A DNA stretch of 64,000 bases from Glaciecola siphonariae (GTDB taxonomy: Bacteria > Pseudomonadota > Gammaproteobacteria > Enterobacterales > Alteromonadaceae), in the NCBI RefSeq assembly GCF_042652645.1, contig NZ_JBHSGU010000002.1:1612001-1676000 (forward strand). The letters are read 5' to 3'. The position numbers and the translations under genes were made by a program. The notes under the pieces are model-generated. The model had not been told where the DNA came from. It saw nothing but the letters and a program-made list of their open reading frames with translations, and ran no database searches. This document shows, piece by piece, positions 17,652-26,774 of this stretch. Numbering within the stretch: position 1 is the stretch's first letter; every line of letters starts with the position of its first letter.

Positions 17652-18848
17652 TTACAAACTCACTTTTATTGCTTGAGCCACCTTTTTAGATAGCGCGACG
17701 GCATCATCCACAGAATCAGCTCGTGCCAAGGTCACACCCATGCGCCTGCGACCTTTTACCTCAGGTTTGCCAAATAGTTTGATATCGGTATTAGGCTCTT
17801 GCAGCGCTTGGGCTAAATTGCTAAAACTAGGCTGTGATGACTCACCTTCAACCAGCAAAGCGGTAGATGCCGACGGACCATAAAAAGTAATATTCGGAAT
17901 AGGAAGGCCTAAGAACGCGCGGGCATGAAGGGCAAATTCTGACAAATGCTGAGAAATTAGCGTGACCATGCCGGTATCGTGCGGGCGCGGAGACACTTCG
18001 CTAAACCATACCTCGTCGCCTTTTACAAAAAGCTCCACGCCAAATAAACCATAACCGCCAAGTGCTTCGGTTACCTTGGTGGCAATTTCTTTAGCCTCTT
18101 TTAATGCCGCCTCGCTCATTTTTTGAGGTTGCCACGACTCTCTGTAATCGCCATCTTCTTGTCTGTGTCCAATGGGTTCACAAAACGAGGTTCCGTCTTT
18201 ATGTCGAATCGTTAACAAGGTAATCTCATATTCAAAGTCAATAAGCGATTCAATAATAACTTTGCCTTTGCCTGAACGACCGCCCTCTTGGGCATGTTGC
18301 CATGCTTTTTCTAAGTCGTCTTCGCTTTTGAGCAAAGACTGCCCTTTGCCCGACGAACTCATAATGGGCTTAACAATGCATGGAAAACCCAAATGACTTG
18401 CCGCTTGCTCAAAGTCCTCCCATTGTTCAGCAAAAACAAAGTCTGACGTTGGCAGGCCAAGCTCTTCTGCTACCAAGCGCCGAATACCCTCACGGTTCAT
18501 GGTTAAATGAGCGGCCTTCGCTGAAGGTACTACCTTAAAGCCGCGCTGCTCAAGCACAATCAATGCGCTGGTTGCGATGGCCTCAATCTCCGGCACAATA
18601 TAATCGGGCTTTTCCTTTAAGGTTATTTCTCTTAGCGCTTGTTCGTCGAGCATCGACACGCAGTGGCTTCTATCTGCAACCTGCATCGCTGGCGTATTTT
18701 CATAACGGTCGAGTACAATCACCTCGCAGCCCAAGCGCTTTAGTTCAATAACCATCTCTTTGCCAAGCTCACCGCCGCCGCACAACATCACTTTTACAGC
18801 AGTGTCAGAAAAGGGTGTGCCCAGAGTGACTGTTTCAAGTGGAGTCAT
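17652..18848 (-). CDS. purT: Formate-dependent phosphoribosylglycinamide formyltransferase
   Basis: ATP-grasp enzyme making formyl-GAR from GAR, formate and ATP in purine synthesis, an alternative to folate-dependent PurN. N-terminal nucleotide-binding start VMLCGGGELGKEMVIELKRLG, then PEIEAIAT near residue 85, the ATP-grasp core FPCIVKPIMSSSGKGQS and metal-binding EVSPRPHDTGMVT. 398 residues is the standard length. The ATG overlaps the stop codon of the PhoD-like gene by 4 bases (ATGA), so translation is probably coupled, an unusual partnership. Confidence 0.97.
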   Translation of the reverse strand: MTPLETVTLGTPFSDTAVKVMLCGGGELGKEMVIELKRLGCEVIVLDRYENTPAMQVADRSHCVSMLDEQALREITLKEKPDYIVPEIEAIATSALIVLEQRGFKVVPSAKAAHLTMNREGIRRLVAEELGLPTSDFVFAEQWEDFEQAASHLGFPCIVKPIMSSSGKGQSLLKSEDDLEKAWQHAQEGGRSGKGKVIIESLIDFEYEITLLTIRHKDGTSFCEPIGHRQEDGDYRESWQPQKMSEAALKEAKEIATKVTEALGGYGLFGVELFVKGDEVWFSEVSPRPHDTGMVTLISQHLSEFALHARAFLGLPIPNITFYGPSASTALLVEGESSQPSFSNLAQALQEPNTDIKLFGKPEVKGRRRMGVTLARADSVDDAVALSKKVAQAIKVSL

Positions 18849-20050
18849 AACGAGCCTCGCTCTGAGCTTAGGCCTGCAGAATCTGTTGACGGGGCATCTA
18901 GTGTTAGCTCGGCAAGCTTAAACGACGCAGAATCGAATACTCTGTTACCCAATCCATAGGCAGTAAAGGTGACCTTGCTCTGCTTTAAGTCGTCTTCCCA
19001 ATCGATTTCAACAATACCGTAGTGGGTATCGCGCACCACCTCACTCACCCTAAAGGTATTAGCCTCGTTCACTTCGCTGTATTTTTGTGTCATACCGCTT
19101 GAGGTAAAATCCCAAATCGGATAAGGCACTTTGCTGCCCTTTTGGCCAGTATCTCGAGAGATTTCCATTAGATGACGGTCACCCGATAAGAAAAACACAT
19201 TGTTAGCTTTACTCTTTTCAATCAGTGCGTACAAACGGTCGCGCTCATGCGGCAGATTGCCCCAACTTTCCCATCGATGCTCATAGGCTACGACTTGTAT
19301 GCTGCTAACAATAATACGCACATCGGCAGGCACTAAAAGCTGCTCGCTAAGCCATGTCCATTGCTCGGCCCCTAATAAAGACTTGCTGGTATCGTTGCTT
19401 GGTAAATAGCTGCCAAATCCTTGAGGACGAGGACCATCAACTTTTTTTAACTCGTCTCGATGGTAGCGGGTGTCGAGCATAATCACCTGCACCTTACGTC
19501 CATCATCTTCTATAATTTTGCTATGATAAATGCCCGCCTGCTGCCTAATTGGGTCGTCTTTGGCGAAGCCAAAAAAGTCTAGAAACGCCTCTTGGCTTTC
19601 TGCTTTGAGCGGAAATTCTTTACCCGCATCATTTGCCCCATAGTCGTGATCGTCCCACGTACCCATAATCGGTGTGCTCGCTCTAAATGCAGCAAATTCA
19701 GGCTTTGCCGCTACCGCATCGTAGGCCTCTTTGAAGCGGGCTGGGTCGGTTACCGGTCCTCTTATGGCTTTGCCTTGCTCGTCAAACTGCACGTCTGCGT
19801 ATTGGTTGTCACCGATGAATAAAAACAAATCTGGGTTCATCGCGGCAATATCGGTCCAAATAGGTTGTGGCTCAGAATCATAGGCGCATGAACCAAACGC
19901 AATGGTAAATTCACTCGCTTGGGCATATGTAGTGCTGGCAATCAAAACAGCGCCTATTGCTACGCTACTTACCGCTCTTGAAATAGAACTAAGGCCAATA
20001 GTTAGCCTGTTGCTAACGAAGCTGGTTGATAACTTTCCTTTTTTCAACAT
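18845..20050 (-). CDS. PhoD-like exported metallophosphatase
   Basis: 401 residues with a signal peptide (hydrophobic core AIGAVLIAST, cut near AQAS). The PhoD/alkaline phosphatase D metal-binding pattern is visible: FGSCAYD, FIGDNQYAD, GTWDDHDYGAND, VIMLDTRYHRD and FLSGDRHLMEIS. These hydrolyse phosphodiesters or monoesters outside the cytoplasm using Fe/Ca-type centres. The N-terminus lacks a clear twin-arginine motif, so Sec export is more likely than the Tat route of classical PhoD. It shares a 4-base overlap with purT. No Pho box was identified. Confidence 0.88.
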   Translation of the reverse strand: MLKKGKLSTSFVSNRLTIGLSSISRAVSSVAIGAVLIASTTYAQASEFTIAFGSCAYDSEPQPIWTDIAAMNPDLFLFIGDNQYADVQFDEQGKAIRGPVTDPARFKEAYDAVAAKPEFAAFRASTPIMGTWDDHDYGANDAGKEFPLKAESQEAFLDFFGFAKDDPIRQQAGIYHSKIIEDDGRKVQVIMLDTRYHRDELKKVDGPRPQGFGSYLPSNDTSKSLLGAEQWTWLSEQLLVPADVRIIVSSIQVVAYEHRWESWGNLPHERDRLYALIEKSKANNVFFLSGDRHLMEISRDTGQKGSKVPYPIWDFTSSGMTQKYSEVNEANTFRVSEVVRDTHYGIVEIDWEDDLKQSKVTFTAYGLGNRVFDSASFKLAELTLDAPSTDSAGLSSERGSL

Positions 20051-20118
20051 GGGTTTCTCTACTTTAAGTATTTGCTATTAAGTGTTTACGATTAAATGCG
20101 TGCACATCAAAACGCTCT

Positions 20119-21156
20119 TTACTGCTGACTTAAACGCTTACCAAACGATATGCCGTAAGCGGGTGAGCGCATTTTTAAAACAGGATCATCGCTGGTTTTA
20201 ATTCCGCTTGGTACTACGTTCGGGTCAAAATTAATCGCGGTGCAGGCATCACCACCAGCTTGGTTAATTTCAAGTGTGCCCAAAGTAATAACCGGACGCT
20301 CTTCAGGCCACTGCTGTGACGGATCGATTACGCTATCTTGCTCATTGCCTATTGCCGCGCTTAAGGTAAAGCTTACTGTGCCTTCGGCTAGTTCTGAGGT
20401 TAAGCGCTCTTCTAAAAACGTTGGAGGCAAAGTTTTGCTCTCTTCTTCGCTTAGGCCCAATACGCCGGCATCGGGCGATAAGTGCCATCTAAATTTAGTT
20501 TGCTCACCTTGCTCATTCTCAAAAAAGAAGGTGTGAATACCAAAATAGTCAGAGCGCGAAAACGACGCTGGCGCTGGGTTGCTTCGCGCATAGGCTAATG
20601 CGGGTTGCACACTGGGATTAGCCGCAATGTAAGCGCCAGTTTTAGCTGGATTTGCTTGGCCGTTTTCGTCCGGCAGTAATGTTTGTAAAAAACCAAAAAA
20701 AGTTTCAGGGTTTTTACCGGTAAAAACAGGTGAGTTGTTTCCAGTAATATTATATTTATCGCCGCCCGGAAGGCTAAGCTGTATACCGATACCGCGGGTG
20801 CCAGGCGTGCGTTCGTCGGCTACTGGGTTAGGTCCGCCCAATGAAAACCGCACCTGAGCGGGCAAGCTTTGCTGCGTTAAAAAGCTAGCGTTTGAATACT
20901 GTAAGGCATCTTTTGCGGGTTTAAAAACACCTTGAGCACACACCCCTCGGGCATGCGCTTTTCGCATACCTGGATGCTGGCCGCCAAGCTTGGCAAAAAG
21001 CTCAATAAAGTCATTAGCACTTACCGATTCTGGTGCTTTCTGCGCCAAACTCACACTGCTCGTGCATACAAGGGCAAGTGAAATTGATACGCCGGTGGCT
21101 AGCTTGCATGCAAAACGCTTTGCAAGAGTGGGTGCTTGTTGTTGATGTATTTTCAT
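20119..21156 (-). CDS. Exported catalase-like heme peroxidase
   Basis: 345 residues with a signal peptide (LATGVSISLALVCTSSVSLAQ). It has the shortened catalase core of the SrpA/catalase-family peroxidases: HARGVCAQGVF with the distal His, FSLGGPNP, GIGIQLSLPGGDKY, FFGFLQ, and near the C-terminus RSPAYGISFGKRL with the proximal Tyr in place of the classical RxFxYxDxH. Expected to use peroxide with small organic donors in the periplasm. No cytochrome b561 gene is adjacent. ilvD lies 51 bases before it and the PhoD-like gene 68 bases after. Confidence 0.88.
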   Translation of the reverse strand: MKIHQQQAPTLAKRFACKLATGVSISLALVCTSSVSLAQKAPESVSANDFIELFAKLGGQHPGMRKAHARGVCAQGVFKPAKDALQYSNASFLTQQSLPAQVRFSLGGPNPVADERTPGTRGIGIQLSLPGGDKYNITGNNSPVFTGKNPETFFGFLQTLLPDENGQANPAKTGAYIAANPSVQPALAYARSNPAPASFSRSDYFGIHTFFFENEQGEQTKFRWHLSPDAGVLGLSEEESKTLPPTFLEERLTSELAEGTVSFTLSAAIGNEQDSVIDPSQQWPEERPVITLGTLEINQAGGDACTAINFDPNVVPSGIKTSDDPVLKMRSPAYGISFGKRLSQQ

Positions 21157-21207
21157 ATTGCCCTCAGTTTAGTTCGCGACTCGTACTGCGCGAATAAGAT
21201 TTTATAC

Positions 21208-22884
21208 TTACGGTTTGTCGGTTACCGCTCCGGTAGAAGCAGAGCTTACAGTTTTTGCATATTTTGCCAGTAAACCGCGGGTATAACGGGGCGCTGGTTG
21301 CTTCCATTTGGCTTTGCGCGCAGTCAGCACATCGTCGCTTAAGTTGATGCTTATCTCTCGGGTTTCGGCGTCAATAGTTATACTGTCACCGTTCTCAATA
21401 AGTGCAATTGGACCGCCCTCATATGCCTCTGGACAGACGTGCCCCACTACAAACCCTCGGCTACCGCCTGAGAAGCGGCCATCGGTAATAAGCGCAACGT
21501 CGCTGCCTAAACCTTTACCCATAATGGCAGATGTAGGGCTTAGCATTTCGCGCATACCGGGCCCACCTTTTGGTCCTTCATAACGAATTACCACCACATC
21601 ACCGGCAACCACGTCGCCTTCAATGATAGCTGCAAAGGCCTGTTCTTCTGAATCATACACTTTAGCTGTGCCGGTAAAGCGCAAGCCCTCTTTGCCGGTA
21701 ATCTTGGATACCGCACCTTCAGGCGCCAAATTACCGCCTAAAATAACCAAATGACTGTCTTTTTTAATAGGTTTATCAAAGGGAAGAATAATATCCTGAC
21801 CATCAGGATAGTCAGCAACGTTAGCAAGGTTCTCAGCCATGGTTTTGCCCGTGACCGTCATGCAGTCGCCATGCAGCATGCCAGCATCTAACAAACGCTT
21901 CATGAGCGGCTGAATACCGCCAATCTCAATAAGCTCCGACATCAGATACTTTCCACTCGGGCGCAAATCTGCAATAACAGGCGTTTTCTCGCCAATTCGC
22001 ACGAAGTCGTCAAGGCTAAGCTCCACGCCGATAGTGTCGGCCATGCCGATGAGGTGAAGCACCGCATTGGTTGACCCACCCAAGGTAATGATAAGCGTTA
22101 TAGCGTTCTCAAAGGCTTTTTTGGTCATAATGTCAGAAGGTTTAATATCTTGCTCGAGCAAGTAGGAAATTGCCTTACCTGCATTCACGCAGTCTTGTTT
22201 TTTGCTATCTGATACCGCGTTTTGCGCAGAGCTATTGGGCAAGCTCATACCCAATGCTTCAATGGCAGATGCAAGGGTGTTTGCAGTGTACATGCCCCCA
22301 CATGAGCCAGGTCCTGGAATGGCGGTTTTTTCAATTTCTTCGAGCTGCGTTATGGGAATATCACCCGATGCATGCCCTCCCACAGCCTCAAATACCGAAA
22401 CGATATCAGTATGGTTTTTACCCGGCAAAATTGTCCCGCCGTACACAAATATAGATGGGCGATTTAAACGCGCTAACCCCATTAAGCAACCTGGCATGTT
22501 TTTATCACAACCACCTATGGCAATAATACCGTCGTGGCCCATGCAGGCCGATACTGCCTCAATGGAATCGGCAATGACTTCGCGGGAGACAAGAGAGTAC
22601 TTCATTCCTTCTGTGCCCATTGAAATGCCGTCTGAAATAGTAATGGTATTATAAATAACACTCTTTGCCCCAGCGCTGTCTACGCCCTTTCCTACCTCAA
22701 CAGCCAGGTCGTTAATGTGCATGTTGCAGGGCGTAACCATGCTCCATGTAGAGGCAATCCCAACTTGTGATTTTTTAAAGTCTTCGTCGCCAAATCCGAC
22801 TGCTCGCAACATGGAGCGACTCGGCGCCTGAGCGGTGCCATCAACAATTTTTTGAGAATATTTACGGGGTTTTTCTGAGCTCAT
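21208..22884 (-). CDS. ilvD: Dihydroxy-acid dehydratase
   Basis: Iron-sulfur enzyme of valine, leucine and isoleucine synthesis that turns 2,3-dihydroxy acids into 2-oxo acids. Signatures include TPCNMHINDLA, GCDKNMPGCLMGLARLNRP, PGSCGGMYTANTL, GRFSGGSRGFVVGHVCPEA, with the expected cluster cysteines. 558 residues is typical of the shorter ilvD class. It stands alone here, away from other ilv genes. ATG at 22884; a GGTAA-type weak ribosome site lies before it. Confidence 0.96.
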   Translation of the reverse strand: MSSEKPRKYSQKIVDGTAQAPSRSMLRAVGFGDEDFKKSQVGIASTWSMVTPCNMHINDLAVEVGKGVDSAGAKSVIYNTITISDGISMGTEGMKYSLVSREVIADSIEAVSACMGHDGIIAIGGCDKNMPGCLMGLARLNRPSIFVYGGTILPGKNHTDIVSVFEAVGGHASGDIPITQLEEIEKTAIPGPGSCGGMYTANTLASAIEALGMSLPNSSAQNAVSDSKKQDCVNAGKAISYLLEQDIKPSDIMTKKAFENAITLIITLGGSTNAVLHLIGMADTIGVELSLDDFVRIGEKTPVIADLRPSGKYLMSELIEIGGIQPLMKRLLDAGMLHGDCMTVTGKTMAENLANVADYPDGQDIILPFDKPIKKDSHLVILGGNLAPEGAVSKITGKEGLRFTGTAKVYDSEEQAFAAIIEGDVVAGDVVVIRYEGPKGGPGMREMLSPTSAIMGKGLGSDVALITDGRFSGGSRGFVVGHVCPEAYEGGPIALIENGDSITIDAETREISINLSDDVLTARKAKWKQPAPRYTRGLLAKYAKTVSSASTGAVTDKP

Positions 22885-23073
22885 TTACCTTACCTTGAAT
22901 GTGTACTGACATGTTTGATTTGAAGAATTTACCGACTAGCAGTGAGATACGCAATAACTATAGAGTTGTATGGCGCAATACACAATCGCAGGGTGACAAA
23001 TAAACGCCAGCGGCGCAAAATTACGTTACTATAAGAACAAAGACTATTATTGTTGATATTAAAGAGGTTAAGC

Positions 23074-23547
23074 ATGCGGATTTGTGGCGTTGAAATAAAA
23101 GGTACCGAGGCAATTATAAGCATTCTCGATTACCGCGAGGGCCTGTTTACTGTGCCGGAGTGCCGAGCGCGAAAAGTCGAATTTAGCAAGCGCAACCGCA
23201 CCAGCGACCTAGCCTATTTTCAAAGTTCATTCGGAAAACTCATGGTCGACTACAAGGTTGAGCGCGTGGTCATAAAAGAACGCCCTTTGGCCGGGAAGTT
23301 CTCTGGGGGCGGTCTAGGTTTTAAAATGGAAGCTGCCATACAATTGCTCGATGGCATAGAAGTGCAAACCATGAGCGCACAAGTGTTAAAAGCTAGCCTT
23401 AAGCGTAATCCTGTATTTGTGGCCTTTTCAGAAACAGGCCTAAAGGTATTTCAAGAGCAGGCCTTTAACGTTGCATTTGCCTCACATATGAATGACGAAT
23501 ATCCACCTGAACTACACGACAACAAGCTTGATACAAAAGCCAAATAG
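23074..23547 (+). CDS. DUF3010-family protein
   Basis: 157 residues from the ATG at 23074, which has AAGAGG (23062-23067) 6 bases before it; a TTG at 23050 is less likely. The N-terminus MRICGVEIKGTEAIISIL and the middle VVIKERPLAGKFSGGGLGFK are characteristic of DUF3010, a gammaproteobacterial family with an RNase-H-like or RuvC-like look (a beta-strand followed by acidic E7). No experimental function is known to me. A bidirectional terminator lies 160 bases downstream. Confidence 0.8.
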   Translation: MRICGVEIKGTEAIISILDYREGLFTVPECRARKVEFSKRNRTSDLAYFQSSFGKLMVDYKVERVVIKERPLAGKFSGGGLGFKMEAAIQLLDGIEVQTMSAQVLKASLKRNPVFVAFSETGLKVFQEQAFNVAFASHMNDEYPPELHDNKLDTKAK

Positions 23548-23706
23548 CAGCAAATAATAATAAGGGAGCGTGGGTTAAGTCTTACGAAAAGCACATGGCC
23601 GAAATGAACCGCTTTAAATTCTTGAAGCAATACGGCGTTTAGGCTCATAAGTAAAACCTAGTGGAAGAGCAGAGACATACTTTATTTGCAATAATGCAAT
23701 ACGCAT

Positions 23707-23738
23707 AAAAAAGCAGAATCATCCATTCTGCTTTTTTG
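23707..23738. terminator. Bidirectional terminator between the DUF3010 and DUF3718 genes
   Basis: AAGCAGAAT (23711-23719) pairs with ATTCTGCTT (23725-23733) around the loop CATCC. A-rich before and T-rich after, so it can serve both converging genes. Confidence 0.85.
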
Positions 23739-23757
23739 TTTAATTTATAGGCTTATA

Positions 23758-24237
23758 TTACAAAGTTACGTTTTTGTTTCTGAACGAGCGAGCAAAGCTA
23801 CCTAAAGTTTTGCTGTTGCAAAATACCACTTCGTCATCAATGCCGTGCTTTGCACGGGCTCTTTGCTCGCCTAATACAACGGCATCCACACAAAGCTGCG
23901 ACTCTTTGTTGTCAAGCGCCACTAGCTTGTACGTGCTTAACTGTTGCTTAATTGCCTCTTCGTTTGCATTGCTTTTTACCGCGTATTTGTTGGCAAAATC
24001 TTCAATACTTACACCGTTGCAAGTTACCGAGCGGCTGAATGATGAAAAGGTCATATCTTGTTTTGCAACAAACAGTTTTGCCGCATTTAGGCCTTTGGTT
24101 GCCGCAACATAACAAACCTGTGTTTCTAGGTTATTGTTAACTGGTTTTAAAACAACGTTGCTGGCAGCAGTAGGCGCAGCAAATACAGTGCTTGGTGCTA
24201 GAAAAGATAGTGCTAATAAAGTAGTAAGTGCTTTCAT
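23758..24237 (-). CDS. DUF3718-family exported protein
   Basis: 159 residues from the ATG at 24237, preceded by GGGGAA 5 bases away. Signal peptide MKALTTLLALSFLAPSTVFA. The mature protein has two copies of a Cys-containing motif: CYVAATKGLNAAKLFV followed by FSRSVTCNG, and CVDAVVLGEQRARAKHG followed by VVFCNSKTLGSFARSF, which is the DUF3718 arrangement. Four cysteines suggest two disulfides. Function unknown, location periplasmic. Confidence 0.8.
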   Translation of the reverse strand: MKALTTLLALSFLAPSTVFAAPTAASNVVLKPVNNNLETQVCYVAATKGLNAAKLFVAKQDMTFSSFSRSVTCNGVSIEDFANKYAVKSNANEEAIKQQLSTYKLVALDNKESQLCVDAVVLGEQRARAKHGIDDEVVFCNSKTLGSFARSFRNKNVTL

Positions 24238-24457
24238 GTTGTTCCCCAAATCTTGGTTAAGTCGATAAGTGTTTAAATGTAATAAAATTAGATTTATGTT
24301 GTGTGATGAGACTATTATCGACACAAAACGGGGAATAACCAGATATTTTTGTAATTTAATTACAGTTTTAATATAATTTTGATGTAATTAAACAATTTAA
24401 TGTAACTAAATTACACTAAGCGTTTAAACCATTAACATTTGAAATAAACTGTTTACT

Positions 24458-24610
24458 TTAGAGAGAGCGTAAAGCAGCGTTGAGCTCATTGAGCGCCTTA
24501 ACAGAAAAACCACGGTCATAAAAAAAGCGTACCTTTCCCTTCGCATCAATCAGAATAAGCCTTGCATAGTTATAAGACGAACAGCCAAAAACGGATAACA
24601 CTGCGGCCAA
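24458..24610 (-). pseudogene. Possible remnant of a larger gene, directly in frame after the GNAT gene
   Basis: After the GNAT stop codon the same frame stays open for about 50 codons and ends at TAA (24458-24460). It reads like the C-terminal end of a folded protein: SSYNYARLILIDAKGKVRFF then YDRGFSVKALNELNAALRSL, with the strand, turn and helix pattern of a thioredoxin-like domain end. TTG (24610) or GTG (24601) could serve as starts, but no good ribosome site is seen. It is either a short protein or the tail of a gene whose front was lost. Confidence 0.35.
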
Positions 24611-24613
24611 GCT

Positions 24614-25069
24614 TTAGCCACTCAAGTTATAAGTAAACCGCAGCTTTTCACTGCAGCTTGCACCCAAACCTTGGTAAAAATGAATCGCTTTTGTATTCCA
24701 AAGAGGCGTTTGCCACTGCAGCTCACCAAGCCCTTGATCTGTTGCGGTCTGAATTGCGACATTTAACAACTGTAATCCAATTTTGCGCCCCCTCATCTGC
24801 TCGGTGACATATAAACAGTCCATATGCATGTACTCTTTACATTTCCATGCCGAAAACTCTCGGTTAAGCGCGCAATAACCCGCGGGCATGCTCTTATTCC
24901 GAGCGATAAAAATAAGCGAGCGAGGATCAGGACAATCGAGTTCATCGACCAACCTATCATGAAGGTTTTCAGTTAAAAATTCCGCTTTCTCATACCTCGC
25001 GTGTTCCTGCATTAAATTGATGATTATAGGAATATCATTTGAATTAGCTTTGCTAATAGTAACGCTCAA
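24614..25069 (-). CDS. GNAT-family N-acetyltransferase
   Basis: 151 residues, one GNAT domain. The acetyl-CoA binding motif RGRKIGLQLLNVAI is near residue 93, preceded by the beta-strand MDCLYVTEQMRG and followed by NTKAIHFYQGLGA, which is standard for the family. It starts 2 bases after the rhodanese gene's stop, so the two are co-transcribed and face the FtrA-type regulator. Substrate unknown; the pairing with rhodanese and FtrA is a recurring arrangement. Confidence 0.9.
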   Translation of the reverse strand: MSVTISKANSNDIPIIINLMQEHARYEKAEFLTENLHDRLVDELDCPDPRSLIFIARNKSMPAGYCALNREFSAWKCKEYMHMDCLYVTEQMRGRKIGLQLLNVAIQTATDQGLGELQWQTPLWNTKAIHFYQGLGASCSEKLRFTYNLSG

Positions 25070-25071
25070 CC

Positions 25072-25470
25072 TTATTCACCCTTCGTCAACGTAAAGCCCT
25101 CATCGAGCCAACCGGTTATGCCTCCGTTCATGCGTTTTACCGGAAGCGAAAGACTGGCTAAGCGCACTGCCGCTTTGTCTGCACCATTACAATGAGGGCC
25201 TGCGCAGTACACTACAAATAGTGTGTCTTGTGAGTAGCGTTTCATGTAAGAGGCGGTCATTTTACCATGTGGAATATTAATAGCGCCTTTGATGTGCCCA
25301 TCGGCGAATAGAGCAGGAGAGCGCACGTCAACTAGGATGAAATCAACCTCATCGGCCTGCAAGCTCTCGTGCGTATCCCAACAATCTGTTTCAAAGGCTA
25401 GCAATGCTGAGAAGTGAGAAAGAGCTGTCTGAGAATTTGCCGCTGGTGTTTTCGTTACTGCTGTAGTCAT
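25072..25470 (-). CDS. Rhodanese-like domain protein
   Basis: 132 residues, a single rhodanese domain: FILVDVRSPALFADGHIKGA, INIPHGKM and the active-site loop VVYCAGPHCNGADKAA with catalytic Cys89. A second Cys in the loop (Cys94) is notable. Such proteins move sulfur as a persulfide. An N-terminal extension of about 35 residues precedes the domain. It is divergent from the ftrA-like gene with only 62 bases between, and leads an operon with the GNAT gene, so FtrA probably controls it. Confidence 0.9.
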   Translation of the reverse strand: MTTAVTKTPAANSQTALSHFSALLAFETDCWDTHESLQADEVDFILVDVRSPALFADGHIKGAINIPHGKMTASYMKRYSQDTLFVVYCAGPHCNGADKAAVRLASLSLPVKRMNGGITGWLDEGFTLTKGE

Positions 25471-25532
25471 TGTATTGCCTCATGAGAATAATCATTTGAT
25501 GGATATCCTAACCTAGCGCTTAAAAAAAAAAA

Positions 25533-26534
25533 GTGGCTAAAATGACAAGTACTGGTAATATTCGGCCAATGAATGATAAAAAATATAAACACAGTGTTGC
25601 GGTTTTAATTAGCGATGGCTTAGGAACGTTTGAGTTCGGTATAGCTGTAGAGGTCTTTGGACTTACTCGCCCCGAATTTAATTTCCCTTGGTACAAATTT
25701 ATGGTTGTCAGCACGCAAGCAAAGGCAGTCAACGCAAGTGGAGGCGTGAGCATTGCCGCAAATTATTCAATAGAGGCATTATCCGTTTGCGATACCATCA
25801 TTATTCCAAGTTGGCATAGTTACAGCGACAAGAAAGATGCGTTGCTAATTCAAAAATTACGAGAGGCAGCAGAGCGCGGAGTAAGGTTTTTATCTATTTG
25901 CTCCGGTGTTTTTTTGCTTGCTCAAGCCGGCTTATTAGACGGTAAAAAAGCGACAACACATTGGAAACATTTACCAAAGTTTAGACGCGCCCATCCTCAA
26001 ATTGAGTTAGATGAAAATGCACTATATATCGACCAAGGCAACGTGATTTGTTCAGCAGGGAGCGCTGCGGGTATCGATGCCTGTTTGCACTTGGTCCGCA
26101 AAGATTTTGGCTCACAAATCGCCAACCAAGTAGCACGCAGATTAGTTGCCCACCCTCACCGCGATGGCGGGCAAACTCAGTTTATTCCAAACCCAGTTGC
26201 CAAGTTAGAACGCAATGCTATTAGCAATTCTATTGATTGGGCCTTGGCTAATTTATCAGAGCAAATCACGATAAAAGAGATGGCGATGCAGGCACACATG
26301 AGTGACCGTAGCTTTCATCGCAGGTTTCGCGATACTACGGGTGTTTCACCCTTGCACTGGTTACAGCAAGCACGCATTGCTAAGTCCAAGGAATTATTAG
26401 AAACGACTAATTACAAGATGGAGCATATTGCGGAGCTTTCTGGCTATTTGACTCACGAAACCTTCCGTGTTGCATTTAAAAAACGTGTGGGGGTTTCGCC
26501 AAGTGCTTACCGCGCGAGGTTTAGGAGTGATTGA
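25533..26534 (+). CDS. ftrA: FtrA-like transcriptional regulator (DJ-1/PfpI plus AraC HTH)
   Basis: About 333 residues. The N-terminal half is a DJ-1/PfpI amidase-like domain (VAVLISDGLGTFEFGIAVEV; nucleophile elbow region SICSGVFLLAQAGLL). The C-terminal third is an AraC double helix-turn-helix (ITIKEMAMQAHMSDRSFHRR and HETFRVAFKKRVGVSPSAYR). This is the GlxA/FtrA layout. GTG 25533, ATG 25542 or ATG 25569 could be the start; none has a clear ribosome site, and homologs usually begin just before the VAVL strand. It is divergent from the rhodanese-GNAT operon, its probable target. Confidence 0.92.
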   Translation: MAKMTSTGNIRPMNDKKYKHSVAVLISDGLGTFEFGIAVEVFGLTRPEFNFPWYKFMVVSTQAKAVNASGGVSIAANYSIEALSVCDTIIIPSWHSYSDKKDALLIQKLREAAERGVRFLSICSGVFLLAQAGLLDGKKATTHWKHLPKFRRAHPQIELDENALYIDQGNVICSAGSAAGIDACLHLVRKDFGSQIANQVARRLVAHPHRDGGQTQFIPNPVAKLERNAISNSIDWALANLSEQITIKEMAMQAHMSDRSFHRRFRDTTGVSPLHWLQQARIAKSKELLETTNYKMEHIAELSGYLTHETFRVAFKKRVGVSPSAYRARFRSD

Positions 26535-26649
26535 TATTGATCGCCGCACTGGCGGCAGTGGCACTAGTAAAGCGTTTTATATTTGGGCAGATAAGGGCCA
26601 GCGCAGATTCATGCAAGAGGCCGAACGCCTTCGCGCGTTGAGTAAGTGA
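26527..26649 (+). CDS. Small putative protein overlapping the ftrA end
   Basis: Forty codons from a GTG that overlaps the ftrA stop codon: IDIDRRTGGSGTSKAFYIWA, then DKGQRRFMQEAERLRALSK. The amino-acid composition looks protein-like, and AGGA stands immediately before the GTG, too close to be a normal ribosome site. It could be a coupled small protein or a remnant of a lost gene between ftrA and cysD. I do not recognise a family. Confidence 0.3.
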   Translation: MIDIDRRTGGSGTSKAFYIWADKGQRRFMQEAERLRALSK

Positions 26650-26774
26650 TATTGGGTGTTCAATAAAACCTGTGTTTGTGCTGTGTAAAACACGACTTTT
26701 TATTGCGAGGCTGTGCGCATATTCTATACTCCCAATGCGCAACACCGCACACCCATTTACTTTACGAGGAGGGC

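Noticed and set aside
22170..22654. Long plus-strand frames inside ilvD
   Set aside because: Antisense shadows of a highly conserved gene; no own signals.
23595..23642. Short frame MAEMNRFKFLKQYGV after the DUF3010 gene
   Set aside because: Only 15 codons from the ATG, no ribosome site, no start for the longer open stretch; probably a scrap of a lost gene.
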